64,000 nucleotides of DNA, from contig CM069880.1 in NCBI GenBank assembly GCA_036172665.1, forward strand, positions 4,776,501 through 4,840,500. The letters run 5' to 3'. Shown piece by piece: positions 1 to 11,900 of this stretch. The notes under the pieces were generated by a model. That model did no database searches, was not told the origin of the DNA, and saw only the letters and a program-made list of their open reading frames with translations. The position numbers and the translations under genes are program-made. How positions within the stretch are numbered: position 1 is the stretch's first letter; each line of letters starts with the position of its first letter. The stretch is from Prosopocoilus inquinatus. Lineage: Eukaryota; Arthropoda; Insecta; Coleoptera; Lucanidae.

Positions 1-3000
1 TGACGTTACGAAGGACTCCAGTAACTATGATGTGAGAAACGAAGTTTTCGGACGCAGCGGAAGCTGGAAATAGTTTTGAACGAAACAACACGTATTAGAG
101 TTGTTCGTGTGATGTATCTAATCGATCCTTACTTATCTACTATGTTATTTGACGTTACGATGGACTCCAGTAACTCTGATGTGAGATACGAAGTTCTCGA
201 ACTCAGCAGAAGCTGGAAATAGTTTTGAACGAAACAACACGTATTAGCGTTGTTCCTGTGATGTATCTAATCGATCCTTACTTATCTATCACGTTATTTG
301 ACGTTACGATGGACTCCAGTAACTCTGATGTGAGAGACGAAGTTTTCGGACGCAGCGGAATCTGGAAACAGTTTTGAACGAAATAACACGTATTAGCGTT
401 GTTCCTGTGATGTATCTAATCGTTTCTTACTTATCTAATATGTTATTTGACGTTTCAACGGACTCCAGTAACTCAGATGTGAGATACGAAGTTCTCGCAC
501 TCAGCAGAAGCTGGAAATAGTTTTGAACGAAACAACACGTATTAGCGTTATTCCTGTGATGTATCTAATCGATCCTTACTTATCTATCATGTTATTTGAC
601 GTTACGATGGACTCCAGTAACTCTGATGTGAGATGCGAAATATTCGGACGCAGCGGAAGCTGGAAATAGTTTTGAACGAAACAACACGTATTAGCGTCAT
701 TCCTGTGATGTATCTAATCGATCCTTACTTATCTATCAAGTTATTTGACGTTACGATGGACTCCAGTAACTCTGATGTGAGAAACGAAGTTTTTGGACGC
801 AGCGGAAGCTGGAAATAGTTTTGAACGAAACTACACGTATTAGCGTTGTTCGTGTGATGTATCTAATCGATCCTTACTTATCTACTATCTTATTTGACGT
901 TTCAACGGACTCCAGTAACTCAGATGTGAGATACGAAGTTCTCGCACTCAGCAGAAGCTGGAAATAGTTTTGAACGAAACAACACGTATTAGCGTTATTC
1001 CTGTGATGTTTCTAATCGATCCTTACTTATCTAAAATGTTATTTGACGTTTCAACGGACTCCAGTAACTCTGGTGTGCGATACTATGTACTCGGACTCAG
1101 CAGGAGCTGGAAATAGTTTTGAACGAAACAATTCGTATTAGCGTTGTTCCTGTGATGTATCTAATCGATCCTTACTAATCTATCATGTTATTTGACGTTA
1201 CGATGGACTCCAGTAACTCTGATGTGAGATACGAAGTTTTCGGACGCAGCGGAAGCTGGAAATAGTTTTGAAGGAAATAACACCTATTAACGTTGTTCCT
1301 GTGATGTATCTAGTCGATCCTTACTTATCTAATATGTTGTTTGACGTTTCAACGGACTCCAGTAACTCTGATGTGAGATACGAATTTCTCGCACTCAGCA
1401 GAAGCTGGAAATAGTTTTGAACGAAACAACAAGTATTAGCATTGTTCCTGTGATGTATCTAATCGATCCTTACTTATCTATCATGTTATTTGACGTTACG
1501 ATGGACTCCAGTAACTCTGATGCGAGATACGAAGTTTTCGGACGCAGCTGAAGCTAGAAATAGTTTTGAAGGAAATAACACGTATTATCGTTGTTCCTGT
1601 GATGTATCTAATCGATCCTTACTTATCTAATATGTTGTTTGACGTTTCAACGGACTCCAGTAACTCTGATGTGAGATACGAAGTTCTCGCACTCAGCAGA
1701 AGCTGGAAATAGTATTGAACGAAACAACACGTATTAGCATTGTTCCTGTGATGTATCTAATCTATCCTTACTTATCTATCATGTTATTTGACGTTACGAT
1801 GGACTCCAGTAACTCTGATGTGAGATACGAAGTTTTCGGACGCAGCGGAAGCTAGAAATAGTTTTGAACGAAATAACACGTATTAGCGTTGTTCCTGTGA
1901 TGTATCTAATCGATCCTTACTTATCTAATATGTTACTTGACGTTCCAACGGACTCCAGTAACTCTGATGTGAGATACGAAGTTCTCGCACTCAGCAGAAG
2001 CTGGAAATAGTTTTGAACGAAACAACACGTATTAGCATTGTTCCTGTGATGTATCTAATCGATCCTTACTTATCTATCATGTTATTTGACGTTACGATGG
2101 ACTCCAGTAACTCTGATGTGAGATACGAAGTTTTCGGACGCAGCGGAAGCTGGAAATAGTTTTGAACGAAATAACACGTATTAGCGTTGTTCCTGTGATG
2201 TATCTAACCGATCCTTACTTATCTAATATGTTAATTGACGTTACGATGGACTCCAGTAACTCTGATGTGAGAAACGAAGTTTTCGGACGCAGCGGAAGCT
2301 GGAAATAGTTTTGAACGAAACAACACGTATTAGCGTTGTTCGTGTGATGTATCTAATCGATCCTTACTTATCTACTATGTTATTTGACGTTACGATGGAC
2401 TCCAGTAACTCTGATGTGAGATACGAAGTTCTCGAACTCAGCAGAAGCTGGAAATAGTTTTGAACGAAACAACACGTATTAGCGTTGTTCCTGTGATGTA
2501 TCTAATCGATCCTTACTTATCTATCACGTTATTTGACGTTACGATGGACTCCAGTAACTCTGATGTGAGAGACGAAGTTTTCGGACGCAGCGGAATCTGG
2601 AAATAGTTTTGAAGGAAATAACACGTATTAGCGTTGTTCCTGTGATGTATCTAATCGTTCCTTACTTATCTAATATGTTATTTGACGTTTCAACGGACTC
2701 CAGTAACTCAGATGTGAGATACGAAGTTCTCGCACTCAGCAGAAGCTGGAAATAGTTTTGAACGAAACAACACGTATTAGCGTTATTCCTGTGATGTATC
2801 TAATCGATCCTTACTTATCTATCATGTTATTTGACGTTACGATGGACTCCAGTAACTCTGATGTGAGATGCGAAATTTTCGGACGCAGCGGAAGCTGGAA
2901 ATAGTTTTGAACGAAACAACACGTATTAGCGTCATTCCTGTGATGTATCTAATCGATCCTTACTTATCTATCAAGTTATTTGACGTTAGGATGGACTCCA

Positions 3001-3365
3001 GTAACTCTGATGTGAGAAACGAAGTTTTTGGACGCAGCGGAAGCTGGAAGTAGTTTTGAACGAAACTACACGTATTAGCGTTGTTCGTGTGATGTATCTA
3101 ATCGATCCTTACTTATCTACTATCTTATTTGACGTTTCAACGGACTCCAGTAACTCAGATGTGAGATACGAAGTTCTCGCACTCAGCAGAAGCTGGAAAT
3201 AGTTTTGAACGAAACAACACGTATTAGCGTTATTCCTGTGATGTTTCTAATCGATCCTTACTTATCTACAATGTTATTTGACGTTTCAACGGACTCCAGT
3301 AACTCTGGTGTGCGATACTATGTACTCGGACTCAGCAGGAGCTGGAAATAGTTTTGAACGAAACT
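1..3365. repeat. Segmental duplication at 15-monomer (2235-bp) offset
   Basis: Bases 1 to about 1130 reappear at about 2236-3365 with the same rare variants in the same order: GTGAGAAACGAAG, CGGAATCTGG, GCGTCATTCC, CTACTATCTTATTTG and GGTGTGCGATACTATG. The offset is exactly 15 x 149 = 2235. The copies differ by scattered substitutions, for example AATAGTTTT against ACAGTTTT near 370. This is an older duplication than the blocks on the right. The left edge of the first copy lies outside the window. Confidence 0.85.
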
Positions 3366-4466
3366 ACACGTATTAGCGTTGTTCCTGTGATGTATCTAAT
3401 CGATCCTTACTTATCTATCACGTTATTTGACGTTACGATGGACTCCAGTAACTATGATGTGAGAAACGAAATTTTCGGACGCAGCGGAATCTGGAAATAG
3501 TTTTGAACGAAATAGCACGTATTAGCGTTGTTCCTGTGATGTATCTAATCGTTCCTTACTTATCTAATATATTATTTGACGTTTCAACGGACTCCAGTAA
3601 CTCAGATGTGAGATACGAAGTTCTCGCACTCAGCAGAAGCTGGAAATAGTTTTGAACGAAACAACACGTATTAGCGTTATTCCTGTGATGTTTCTAATCG
3701 ATCCTTACTTATCTATCTTGTTATTTGACGTTACGATGGACTCCAGTAACTCTGATGTGAGATGCGAAATTTTCGGACGCAGCGGAAGCTGGAAATAGTT
3801 TTGAACGAAACAGCACGTATTGGCATTGTTCCTGTGATGTATCTAATCGATCCCTACTTATCTATCATGTTATTTGACGTTACGATGGACTCCAGTAACT
3901 CTGATGTGAGATACGAAGCTCTCGAACTCAGCAGAAGCTGGAAATAGTTTTGAACGAAACAACAAGTATTAGCGTTGTTCCTGTGATGTATCTAATCGAT
4001 CCTTAATTATCTATCATGTTATTTGACGTTACGATGGACCCCAGTAACTCTGATGAGAGATACGAAGTTTTCGGACGCAGTAGAAGCTGGAAATAGTTTT
4101 GAATGAAACAACACGTATTAGCGTTGTTCCTTTGATATATCTAATCGATCCTTACTTATCTATCATGTTATTTGACGTTACGATGGACTCCAGTAACTCT
4201 GATGTGAGATACGAAGTTTTCGGACGCAGCAGAAGCTGGAAATAGTTTTGAACGAAACAACACGTATTAACGTTGTTCCTGTGTTGTATCTAATCGATCC
4301 TTACTTATCTGCTATGTTAATTGACGTTTCAACGGACTCCAGTAACTCTGATGTGAGATTCGAAGTTCTCGGACTCAGCAGAAGCTGGAAATAGTTTTGA
4401 AAGAAACAACACGTATTAGCGTTGTTCCTGTGATGTATCTAATCGATCCTTACTTATATATCATGT
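1..4466. repeat. 149-bp satellite array, segment 1 (about 30 monomers)
   Basis: This is head-to-tail tandem repetition of a 149-bp unit. Recognisable blocks recur every 149 bases, such as GCTGGAAATAGTTTTGAA, TCTAATCGATCCTTACTTA and GACTCCAGTAACTCTGATG. Types A and B intermix, and variants such as GAAACGAAG, CGTCATTCC and GGTGTGCGATACTATG are commoner than elsewhere, so this part is relatively diverged. No frame stays open through the array, because every unit carries TAG/TGA in AAATAGTTTTGAAC and 149 is not a multiple of three. The segment stops abruptly after TATATATCATGT. The array is directly visible; its chromosomal role is not. Confidence 0.97.
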
Positions 4467-4543
4467 GAACTATAAGAGATAGGTATAGGGAATGCTAATA
4501 CAGGACGAAAGAACACTTAATCCTGAGTCACATGGTATAAAAA

Positions 4544-5056
4544 TATACTAGGCGTTCCATTTAAAAAACATGACTTTTCGACAGTTGAAATTAGTTCGAA
4601 TAGAAGTTATTTTTCAACCAGCCTGTAACCAATTAAGTTCAAAACTGGAGATGATCTGAAAGAATGTTATTGTATCCTACTGCAGACCAAAAATGGGCAT
4701 CATGGTTTTTGTTACACAAAGATGACAGTATCATAACCAAGGTTCTGCAAGTCTGAGTTATTTTTAATAAATGAAAATATCTCGGAAACGGTTAATTTTT
4801 CTTGTATCACATGTTGCACAAAATATTTTTAGAATTTTATGAAGATTCCAAAAAAGCATTAAAAATTGGGGTATTCTGTTTAAAAAAAGAAAGTTGACAG
4901 CAACTTCCGGTATAAGCGGAAGTGTCCGAAAATTAAAAATATTATATTTTGATAGACCATCATCGTTAACTTATAACTGCAAAATATGAAACCGAAATTT
5001 AAAGGAGAAGTCCGTAAACTTTTAATGAAAGTGTTGCCTGAATCTCCCTGTATATA
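4544..5056. mobile_element. Possible decayed DNA-transposon-like element
   Basis: The segment begins TATACTAGGCGTTCC and ends CTCCCTGTATATA. Read inward from both ends these give similar TATAC(T)AGG-type termini, compatible with short degenerate terminal inverted repeats and a TA-type target. From memory, insect interspersed repeats often begin TATACAGGG-like and contain phrases like ATATCTCGGAAACGG, which is seen near 4778. There is no transposase frame, so it would be a non-autonomous or relic element. The ends and the class are inference and could be coincidental. Confidence 0.3.
4903..4923. repeat. Short perfect inverted repeat (ACTTCCG/CGGAAGT)
   Basis: ACTTCCG at 4903-4909 and CGGAAGT at 4917-4923 form a perfect 7-bp dyad with a 7-base spacer (GTATAAG). 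It lies inside the candidate transposable element. It could be an internal palindrome of that element; no function is assigned. Confidence 0.6.
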
Positions 5057-5906
5057 GGCTTACTACTTTTAAGGGCGAAAAAACTTTTTTTCTCCTAAAA
5101 TCGCGAAAAAATTCACCCGTATAGAGCTCGACGAGGCGCATTCAAAACCGTGCCCCGTTCCTCTCTAGCTCGCCCCTTTCCCGAGATATCGACCCTTAAA
5201 ATACCATCGTAAAGAGACATTAATTCCGCACAGAAAACGAGCTTTAACGCTTAAATTATGTTACACGCTCATCGCCTGTGGCGGTTTTAAAAGAGAAAAG
5301 CAAATATTCCTGGCCTGTTTAATTCAAAAGAGAACGAAACTCAAGGCATGTTATGTAAGACAAGTGTTTTCTCAGAGAAAAGTTGAATAAGCGAAAATCC
5401 CTTCGCGCAAATCCTGTAATTGTTATTTATGGAGCATCATGGTATTATCTTTACTTGTAAAACATTTAAAATAGCGATAAATAAAAATAATTTTTAATGC
5501 GTCGTGGTGCTGCCATCCTGAAACGACCGACGCGAACTTTCAAGTAATCAAAGATCACAGGTCCTTGCAGAATTACAGGAATTTGTAATCATCGGCGCGC
5601 TCTAAGTTGGTTGCACGTTCAACGTACAGATGGCGCATCGATCCCTCACGTGCGTTCAGTAATGCTCAGCGACGGTTCCAACGCTTCGCTGCCGTACTCA
5701 GCCACCCAAAATTAGCGACAATTTTCAGCGTTGAGGTGAATGAACAAACGTGTTTCCGTAAAATACATAATTTCATCTGCATTTTAATGCATTAACATTA
5801 AAGTCTTGTCCTCGTTTAATGAAAGCGAATTATTATTCTCTAATGCGAACGATTTAGGATAAACTCGCACTGGTTTCATTACTTGGTCAGCCCACAGGAT
5901 TACCGT

Positions 5907-8900
5907 AACGAAATAACACGTATTAGCGTTGTTCCTGTGATGTATCTAATCGATCCTTACTTACCTACTATGTTATTTGACGTTTCAACGGACTCGAGTA
6001 ACTCTGATGTGAGACACGAAGTTTTCGGACGCAGCAGAAGCTGGAAATAGTTTTGAACGAAACAACACGTATTAGCGTTGTTCCTGTGATGTATCTAATC
6101 GATCCTAACTTATCTGCTGTTATATGTCGTTTCAACGGACTCCAGTAACTCTGATGTGAGATACGAAGCTCTCGCACTCAGCAGAAGCTGGAAATAGTTT
6201 TGAAGGGAACAACACGTATTAGCGTTGTTCCTTTGATGTATCTAATCGATCCTTACTTCTAATTTGTTATTTGACGTTTCAACGGACTCCAGTAACTCTG
6301 ATGTGAGATACGAAATCTTCGGACGCAGCGGAAGCTGGAAATAGTTTTGAACCAAACAACACGTATTAGCATTGTTCCTGTGATGTATCTAATCGATCCT
6401 TACTTATCTAATGTGTTATTTGACGTTTCAACGGACTCCAGTAACTCTGATGTGAGATACGAATTTCTCGCACTCAGCAGAAGCTGGAAATAGTTTTGAA
6501 CGAAACAACACGTATTAGCATTGTTCCTGTGATGTATCTAATCGATCCTTACTTATCTAATATGTTATTTGACGATTCAACGGACTCCAGTAACTCTGAT
6601 GTGAGATACGAAGTTCTCGCACTCAGCAGAAGCTGGAAATAGATTTGAACGAAACAACACGTATTAGCATTGTTCCTGTGGTGTATCTAATCGATCCTTA
6701 CTTATCTATCATGTTATTTGACGTTACGATGGACTCCAGTAACTCTGATGTGAGATACGAAGTTTTCGGACGCAGCGGAAGCTGGAAATAGTTTTGAACG
6801 AAATAACACGTATTAGCGTTGTTCCTGTGATGTATCTAATCGATCCTTACTTATCCAATATGTTATCTGACGTTTCAACGGACTCCAGTAACTCTGATGT
6901 GAGATACGAAGTTCTCGCACTCAGCAGAAGCTGGAAATAGTTTTGAACGAAACAACACGTATTAGCATTGTTCCTGTGATGTATCTAATCGATCCTTACT
7001 TATCTATCATGTTATTTGACGTTACGATGAACTCCAGTAACTCTGATGTGAGATACGAAGTTTTCGGACGCAACGGAAGCTGGAAATAGTTTTGAACGAA
7101 ATAACACGTATTAGCGTTGTTCCTGTGATGTATCTAATCGATCCTTAATTATCTGTCATGTTATTTGACGTTACTATGGACTCCAGTAACTCTGATGTGA
7201 GATACGAAGTTTTCGGACGCAGCGGAAGCTGGAAATAGTTTTGAACGAAATAACACGTATTAGCGTTGTTCCTGTGATGTATCTAATCGATCGTTACTTA
7301 TCTAATATGTTAATTGACGTTCCAACGGACTCCAGTATCTCTGATGTGAGATACGAAGTTCTCGCACTCAGCAGAAGCTGGAAATAGTTTTGAACGAAAC
7401 AACACGTATTAGCGTTGTTCCTGTCATGTATCTAATCGATCCTTACTTATCTAATATGTTATTTGACGTTTCAACGGACTCCAGTAACTCTGATGTGAGA
7501 AACGAAGTTCTCGCACTCATCAGAAGCTGGAAATAGTTTTGAACGAAACAACACGTATTAGCATTGTTCCTGTGATGTATCTAATCGATCCTTACTTATC
7601 TAATATGTTATTTGACGTTTCAACGGACTCCAGTAACTCTGATGTGAGATACGAAGTTCTCGCACTCAGCAGAAGCTGGAAATAGTTTTGAACGAAACAA
7701 CACGTATTAGCATTGTTCCTGTGATGTATCTAATCGATCCTTACTTATCTATCATGTTATTTGACGTTACGATGGACTCCAGTAACTCTGATGTGAGATA
7801 CGAAGTTCTCGCACTCAGCAGAAGCTTTAAATAGTTTTGAACGAAACAACACGTATTAGCATTGTTCCTGTGATGTATCTAATCGATCCTTACTTATCTA
7901 TCATGTTATTTGACGTTACGATGGACTCCAGTAACTCTGATGTGAGATACGAAGTTTTCGGGCGCAGCGGAAGCTGGCAATAGTTTTGAACGAAATAACA
8001 CGTATTAGTGTTGTTCCTGTGATGTATCTAATCGATCCTTACTTATCTATCATGTTATTTGACGTTCCAACGGACTCCAGTAACTCTCATGTGAGATACG
8101 AAGTTCTCGCACTCAGCAGAAGCTGGAAATAGTTTTGAAAGAAACAACACGTATTAGCGTTGTTCCTGTGATGTATCTAATCGATCCTTACTTTTCTACT
8201 ATGTTATTTGACGTTTCAACGGACTCCAGTAACTCTGGTGTGCGATACGAAATTCTCGGACTCAGCAGGAGCTGGAAATAGTTTTGAAAGAAATAACACG
8301 TATTAGCGTTGTTCCTGTCATGTATCTAATCGATCCTTACTTATCTAATATGTTATTTGACGTTTCAACGGACTCCAGTAACTCTGATGTGAGATACGAA
8401 GTTCTCGCACTCAGCAGAAGCTGGAAATAGTTTTGAACGAAACAACACGTATTAGCGTTGTTCCTGTCATGTATCTAATCGATCCTTACTTATCTAATAT
8501 GTTATTTGACGTTTCAACGGACTCCAGTAACTCTGATGTGAGATACGAAGTTCTCGCACTCATCAGAAGCTGGAAATAGTTTTGAACGAAACAACACGTA
8601 TTAGCATTGTTCCTGTGATGTATCTAATCGATCCTTACTTATCTAATATGTTAATTGACGTTCCAACGGACTCCAGTAACTCTGATGTGAGATAAGAAGT
8701 TCTCGCACTCAGCAGAAGCTGGAAATAGTTTTGAACGAAACAACACGTATTAGCATTGTTCCTGTGATGTATCTAATCGATCCTTACTTATCTATCATGT
8801 TATTTGACGTTACGATGGACTCCAGTAACTCTGATGTGAGATACGAAGTTTTCGGACGCAGCAAAAGCTGGAAATAGTTTTGAACGAAACAACACGTATT

Positions 8901-11900
8901 AGCGTTGTTCCTGTGATGTATCTAATCGATCCTTACTTATCTAATATGTTAATTGACGTTCCAACGGACTCCAGTAACTCTGATGTGAGATACGAAGTTC
9001 TCGCACTCAGCAGAAGCTGGAAATAGTTTTGAACGAAACAACTCGTATTAACATTGTTCCTGTGATGTATCTAATCGATCCTTACGTATCTATCATGTTA
9101 TTTGACGTTACGATGGACTCCAGTAACTCTGATGTGAGATACGAAGTTTTCGGAAGCAGCGGAAGCTGGAAATAGTTTTGAACGAAATAACACGTATTAG
9201 CGTTGTTCCTGTGATGTATCTAATCGATCCTTACTTATCTTATATGTTATTTGACGTTTCAACCGATTCCAGTAACTCTGATGTGAGATACGAAGTTCTC
9301 GCACTCAGCAGAAGCTGGAAATAGTTTTGAACGAAACAACACGTATTAGCGTTGTTCCTGTGATGTATCTAATCGATCCTTACTTATCTAATATGTTATT
9401 TGACGTTTCAACGGACTCCAGTAACTCTGATGTGAGATACGAAGTTCTCGCACTCAGCAGAAGCTGGAAATAGTTTTGAACGAAACAACACGTATTAGCA
9501 TTGTTCCTGTGATATATCTAATCGATCCTTACTAATCTATCATGTTATTTGACGTTACGATGGACTCCAGTAACTCTGATGTGAGATACGAAGTTTTCGG
9601 ACGCAGCGGAAGCTGGAAATAGTTTTGAACGAAATAACACGTATTAGCGTTGTTCCTGTGATGTATCTAATCGATCCTTACTTATCTAATATGTTACTTG
9701 ACGTTTCAACGGACTCCAGTAACTCTGATCTGAGATACGAAGTTCTCGCACTCAGCAGAAGCTGGAAATAGTTTTGAACGAAAAAAAACGTATTAGCATT
9801 GTTCCTGTGATGTATCTAATCGATCCTTACTTATCTATCATGTTATTTGACGTTACGATGGACTCCAGTAACTCTGATGTGAGATACGAAGTTTTCGGAC
9901 GCAGCGGAAGCTGGAAATAGTTTTGAACGAAACAACATGTATTAGCGTTATTCCTGTGATGTATCTAATCGATCCTTACTTATCTGTCATGTTATTTGAC
10001 GTTACTATGGACTCCAGTAACTCTGATTTGAGATAAGAAGTTTTCGGACGCAGCGGAAGCTGGAAATAGTTTTGAACGAAATAACACGTATTAGCGTTGT
10101 TCCTGTGATGTATCTAATCGATCCTTACTTATCTAATATGTTAATTGACGTTCCAACGGACTCCAGTATCTCTGATGTGAGATACGAAGTTCTCGCACTC
10201 ATCAGAAGCTGGAAATAGTTTTGAACGAAACAACACGTATTAGCGTTGTTCCTGTCATGTATCTAATCGATCCTTACTTATCTAATATGTTATTTGACGT
10301 TTCAACGGACTCCAGTAACTCTGATGTGAGATACGAAGTTCTCGCACTCAGCAGAAGCTGGAAATAGTTTTGAACGAAACAACACGTATTAGCGTTGTTC
10401 CTGTCATGTATCTAATCGATCCTTACTTATCTAATATGTTATTTGACGTTTCAACGGACTCCAGTAACTCTGATGTGAGATAAAAAGTTTTCGGACGCAG
10501 CAAAAGCTGGAAATAGTTTTGAACGAAACAACACGTATTAGCGTTGTTCCTGTGATGTATCTAATCGATCCTTACTTATCTAATATGTTAATTGACTTTC
10601 CAACCGACTCCAGTAACTCTGATGTGAGATACGAAGTTCTCGCACTCAGCAGAAGCTGGAAATAGTTTTGAACGAAACAACTCGTATTAACATTGTTCCT
10701 GTGATGTACCTAATCGATCCTTACGTATCTATCATGTTATTTGACGTTACGATGGACTCCAGTAACTCTGATGTGAGATACGAAGTTTTCGGAAGCAGCG
10801 GAAGATGGAAATAGTTTTGAACGAAATAACACGTATTAGCGTTGTTCCTGTGATGTATCTAATCGATCCTTACTTATCTAATATGTTATTTGACGTTTCA
10901 ACCGATTCCAGTAACTCTGATGTGAGATACGAAGTTCTCGCACTCAGCAGAAGCTGGAAATAGTTTTGAACGAAACAACACGTATTAGCATTGTTCCTGT
11001 GATGTATCTAATCGATCCTTATTTATCTATCATGTTATTTGACGTTACGATGGACTCCAGTAACTCTGATGTGAGATACGAAGTTTTCGGACGCAGCGGA
11101 AGCTGGAAATAGTTTTGAACGAAACAACACGTATTAGCGTTGTTCCTGTGATGTATCTAATCGATCCTTACTTATCTAATATGTTATTTGACGTTTCAAC
11201 GGACTCCAGTAACTCTGATGTGAGATACGATATTTTCGGACTCAGCGGAAGCTGGAAATAGTTTTGAACGAAATAACACGTATTGGCGTTGTTCCTGTGA
11301 TGTATCTAATCGATCCTTACTTATCTAACATGTTGTTTGACGTTTCAACGGACTCCAGTAACTCTGATGTGAGATTCGAAGTTCTCGCACTCAGCTGAAG
11401 CTGGAAATAGTTTTGAACGAAACAACACGCATTAGCATTGTTCCTGTGATGTATCTAATCGATCCTTACATATCTATCATGTTATTTGACGTTACGATGG
11501 ACTCCAGTAACTCTGATGTGAGATTCGAAGTTTTCGGACGCAGCGGAAGCTGGAAATAGTTTTGAACGATATAACACGTATTAGCGTTGTTCCTGAGATG
11601 TATCTAATCGATCCTTACTTATCTAATATGTTAATTGACGTTCCAACGGACTCCAGTAACTCTGATGTGAGATACGAAATTCTCGCACTCAGCAGAATCT
11701 GGAAATAGTTTTGAACGAAACAACACGTATTAGCATTGTTCCTGTGATGTATCTAATCGATCCTTACTTATCTAATATGTTATTTTTCGTTTCAGCGGAC
11801 TCCAGAAACTCTGATGTGAGATACGAAGTTCTCGCACTCAGCAGAAGCTGGAAATAGTTTTGAACGACACCACACGTATTAGCATTGTTATTGTGATGTA

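Larger units (their letters stand above)
4467..5906. other. Non-satellite island interrupting the array
   Basis: About 1440 bp has no 149-bp periodicity. The left satellite ends at about monomer position 85 (taking AAGCTGG as position 1) and resumes at about position 19 with AACGAAATAACACG. About 82 bp of a unit is therefore missing, and this is not a clean insertion with restored phase. No target-site duplication is evident. The island has no convincing gene; the only short open frame, around 5607-5795, has no recognisable domain. The left part (4544-5056) looks like a decayed transposable element. In the remainder (5057-5906) I see only A/T-rich and mixed sequence plus a small dyad at 5499-5504/5528-5533 (GCGTCG/CGACGC). 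Confidence 0.9.

Noticed and set aside
633..818. 61-codon open frames in the satellite (also at 2868, 3762, 11970, 26067 and 28302)
   Set aside because: All arise from the same TACGAAG-to-TGCGAAG change that happens to create ATG in a monomer. They run just over one unit and end at the universal TAG in GGAAATAG. They are unrelated to any protein, and 149 is not a multiple of three.
5499..5533. GCGTCG/CGACGC dyad as a terminator or regulatory element
   Set aside because: Only six base pairs, in anonymous DNA with no adjacent gene. Noted as a dyad only.
5607..5795. 62-codon plus-strand frame in the non-satellite island
   Set aside because: Short, with no recognisable motif, no supporting context and a non-ATG start. 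Likely chance in a moderately G+C-rich stretch.
5968..6177. 69-codon minus-strand frame in the satellite
   Set aside because: It exists only because one unit has a small deletion that shifts frame. It has repeat-derived content and no gene signals.
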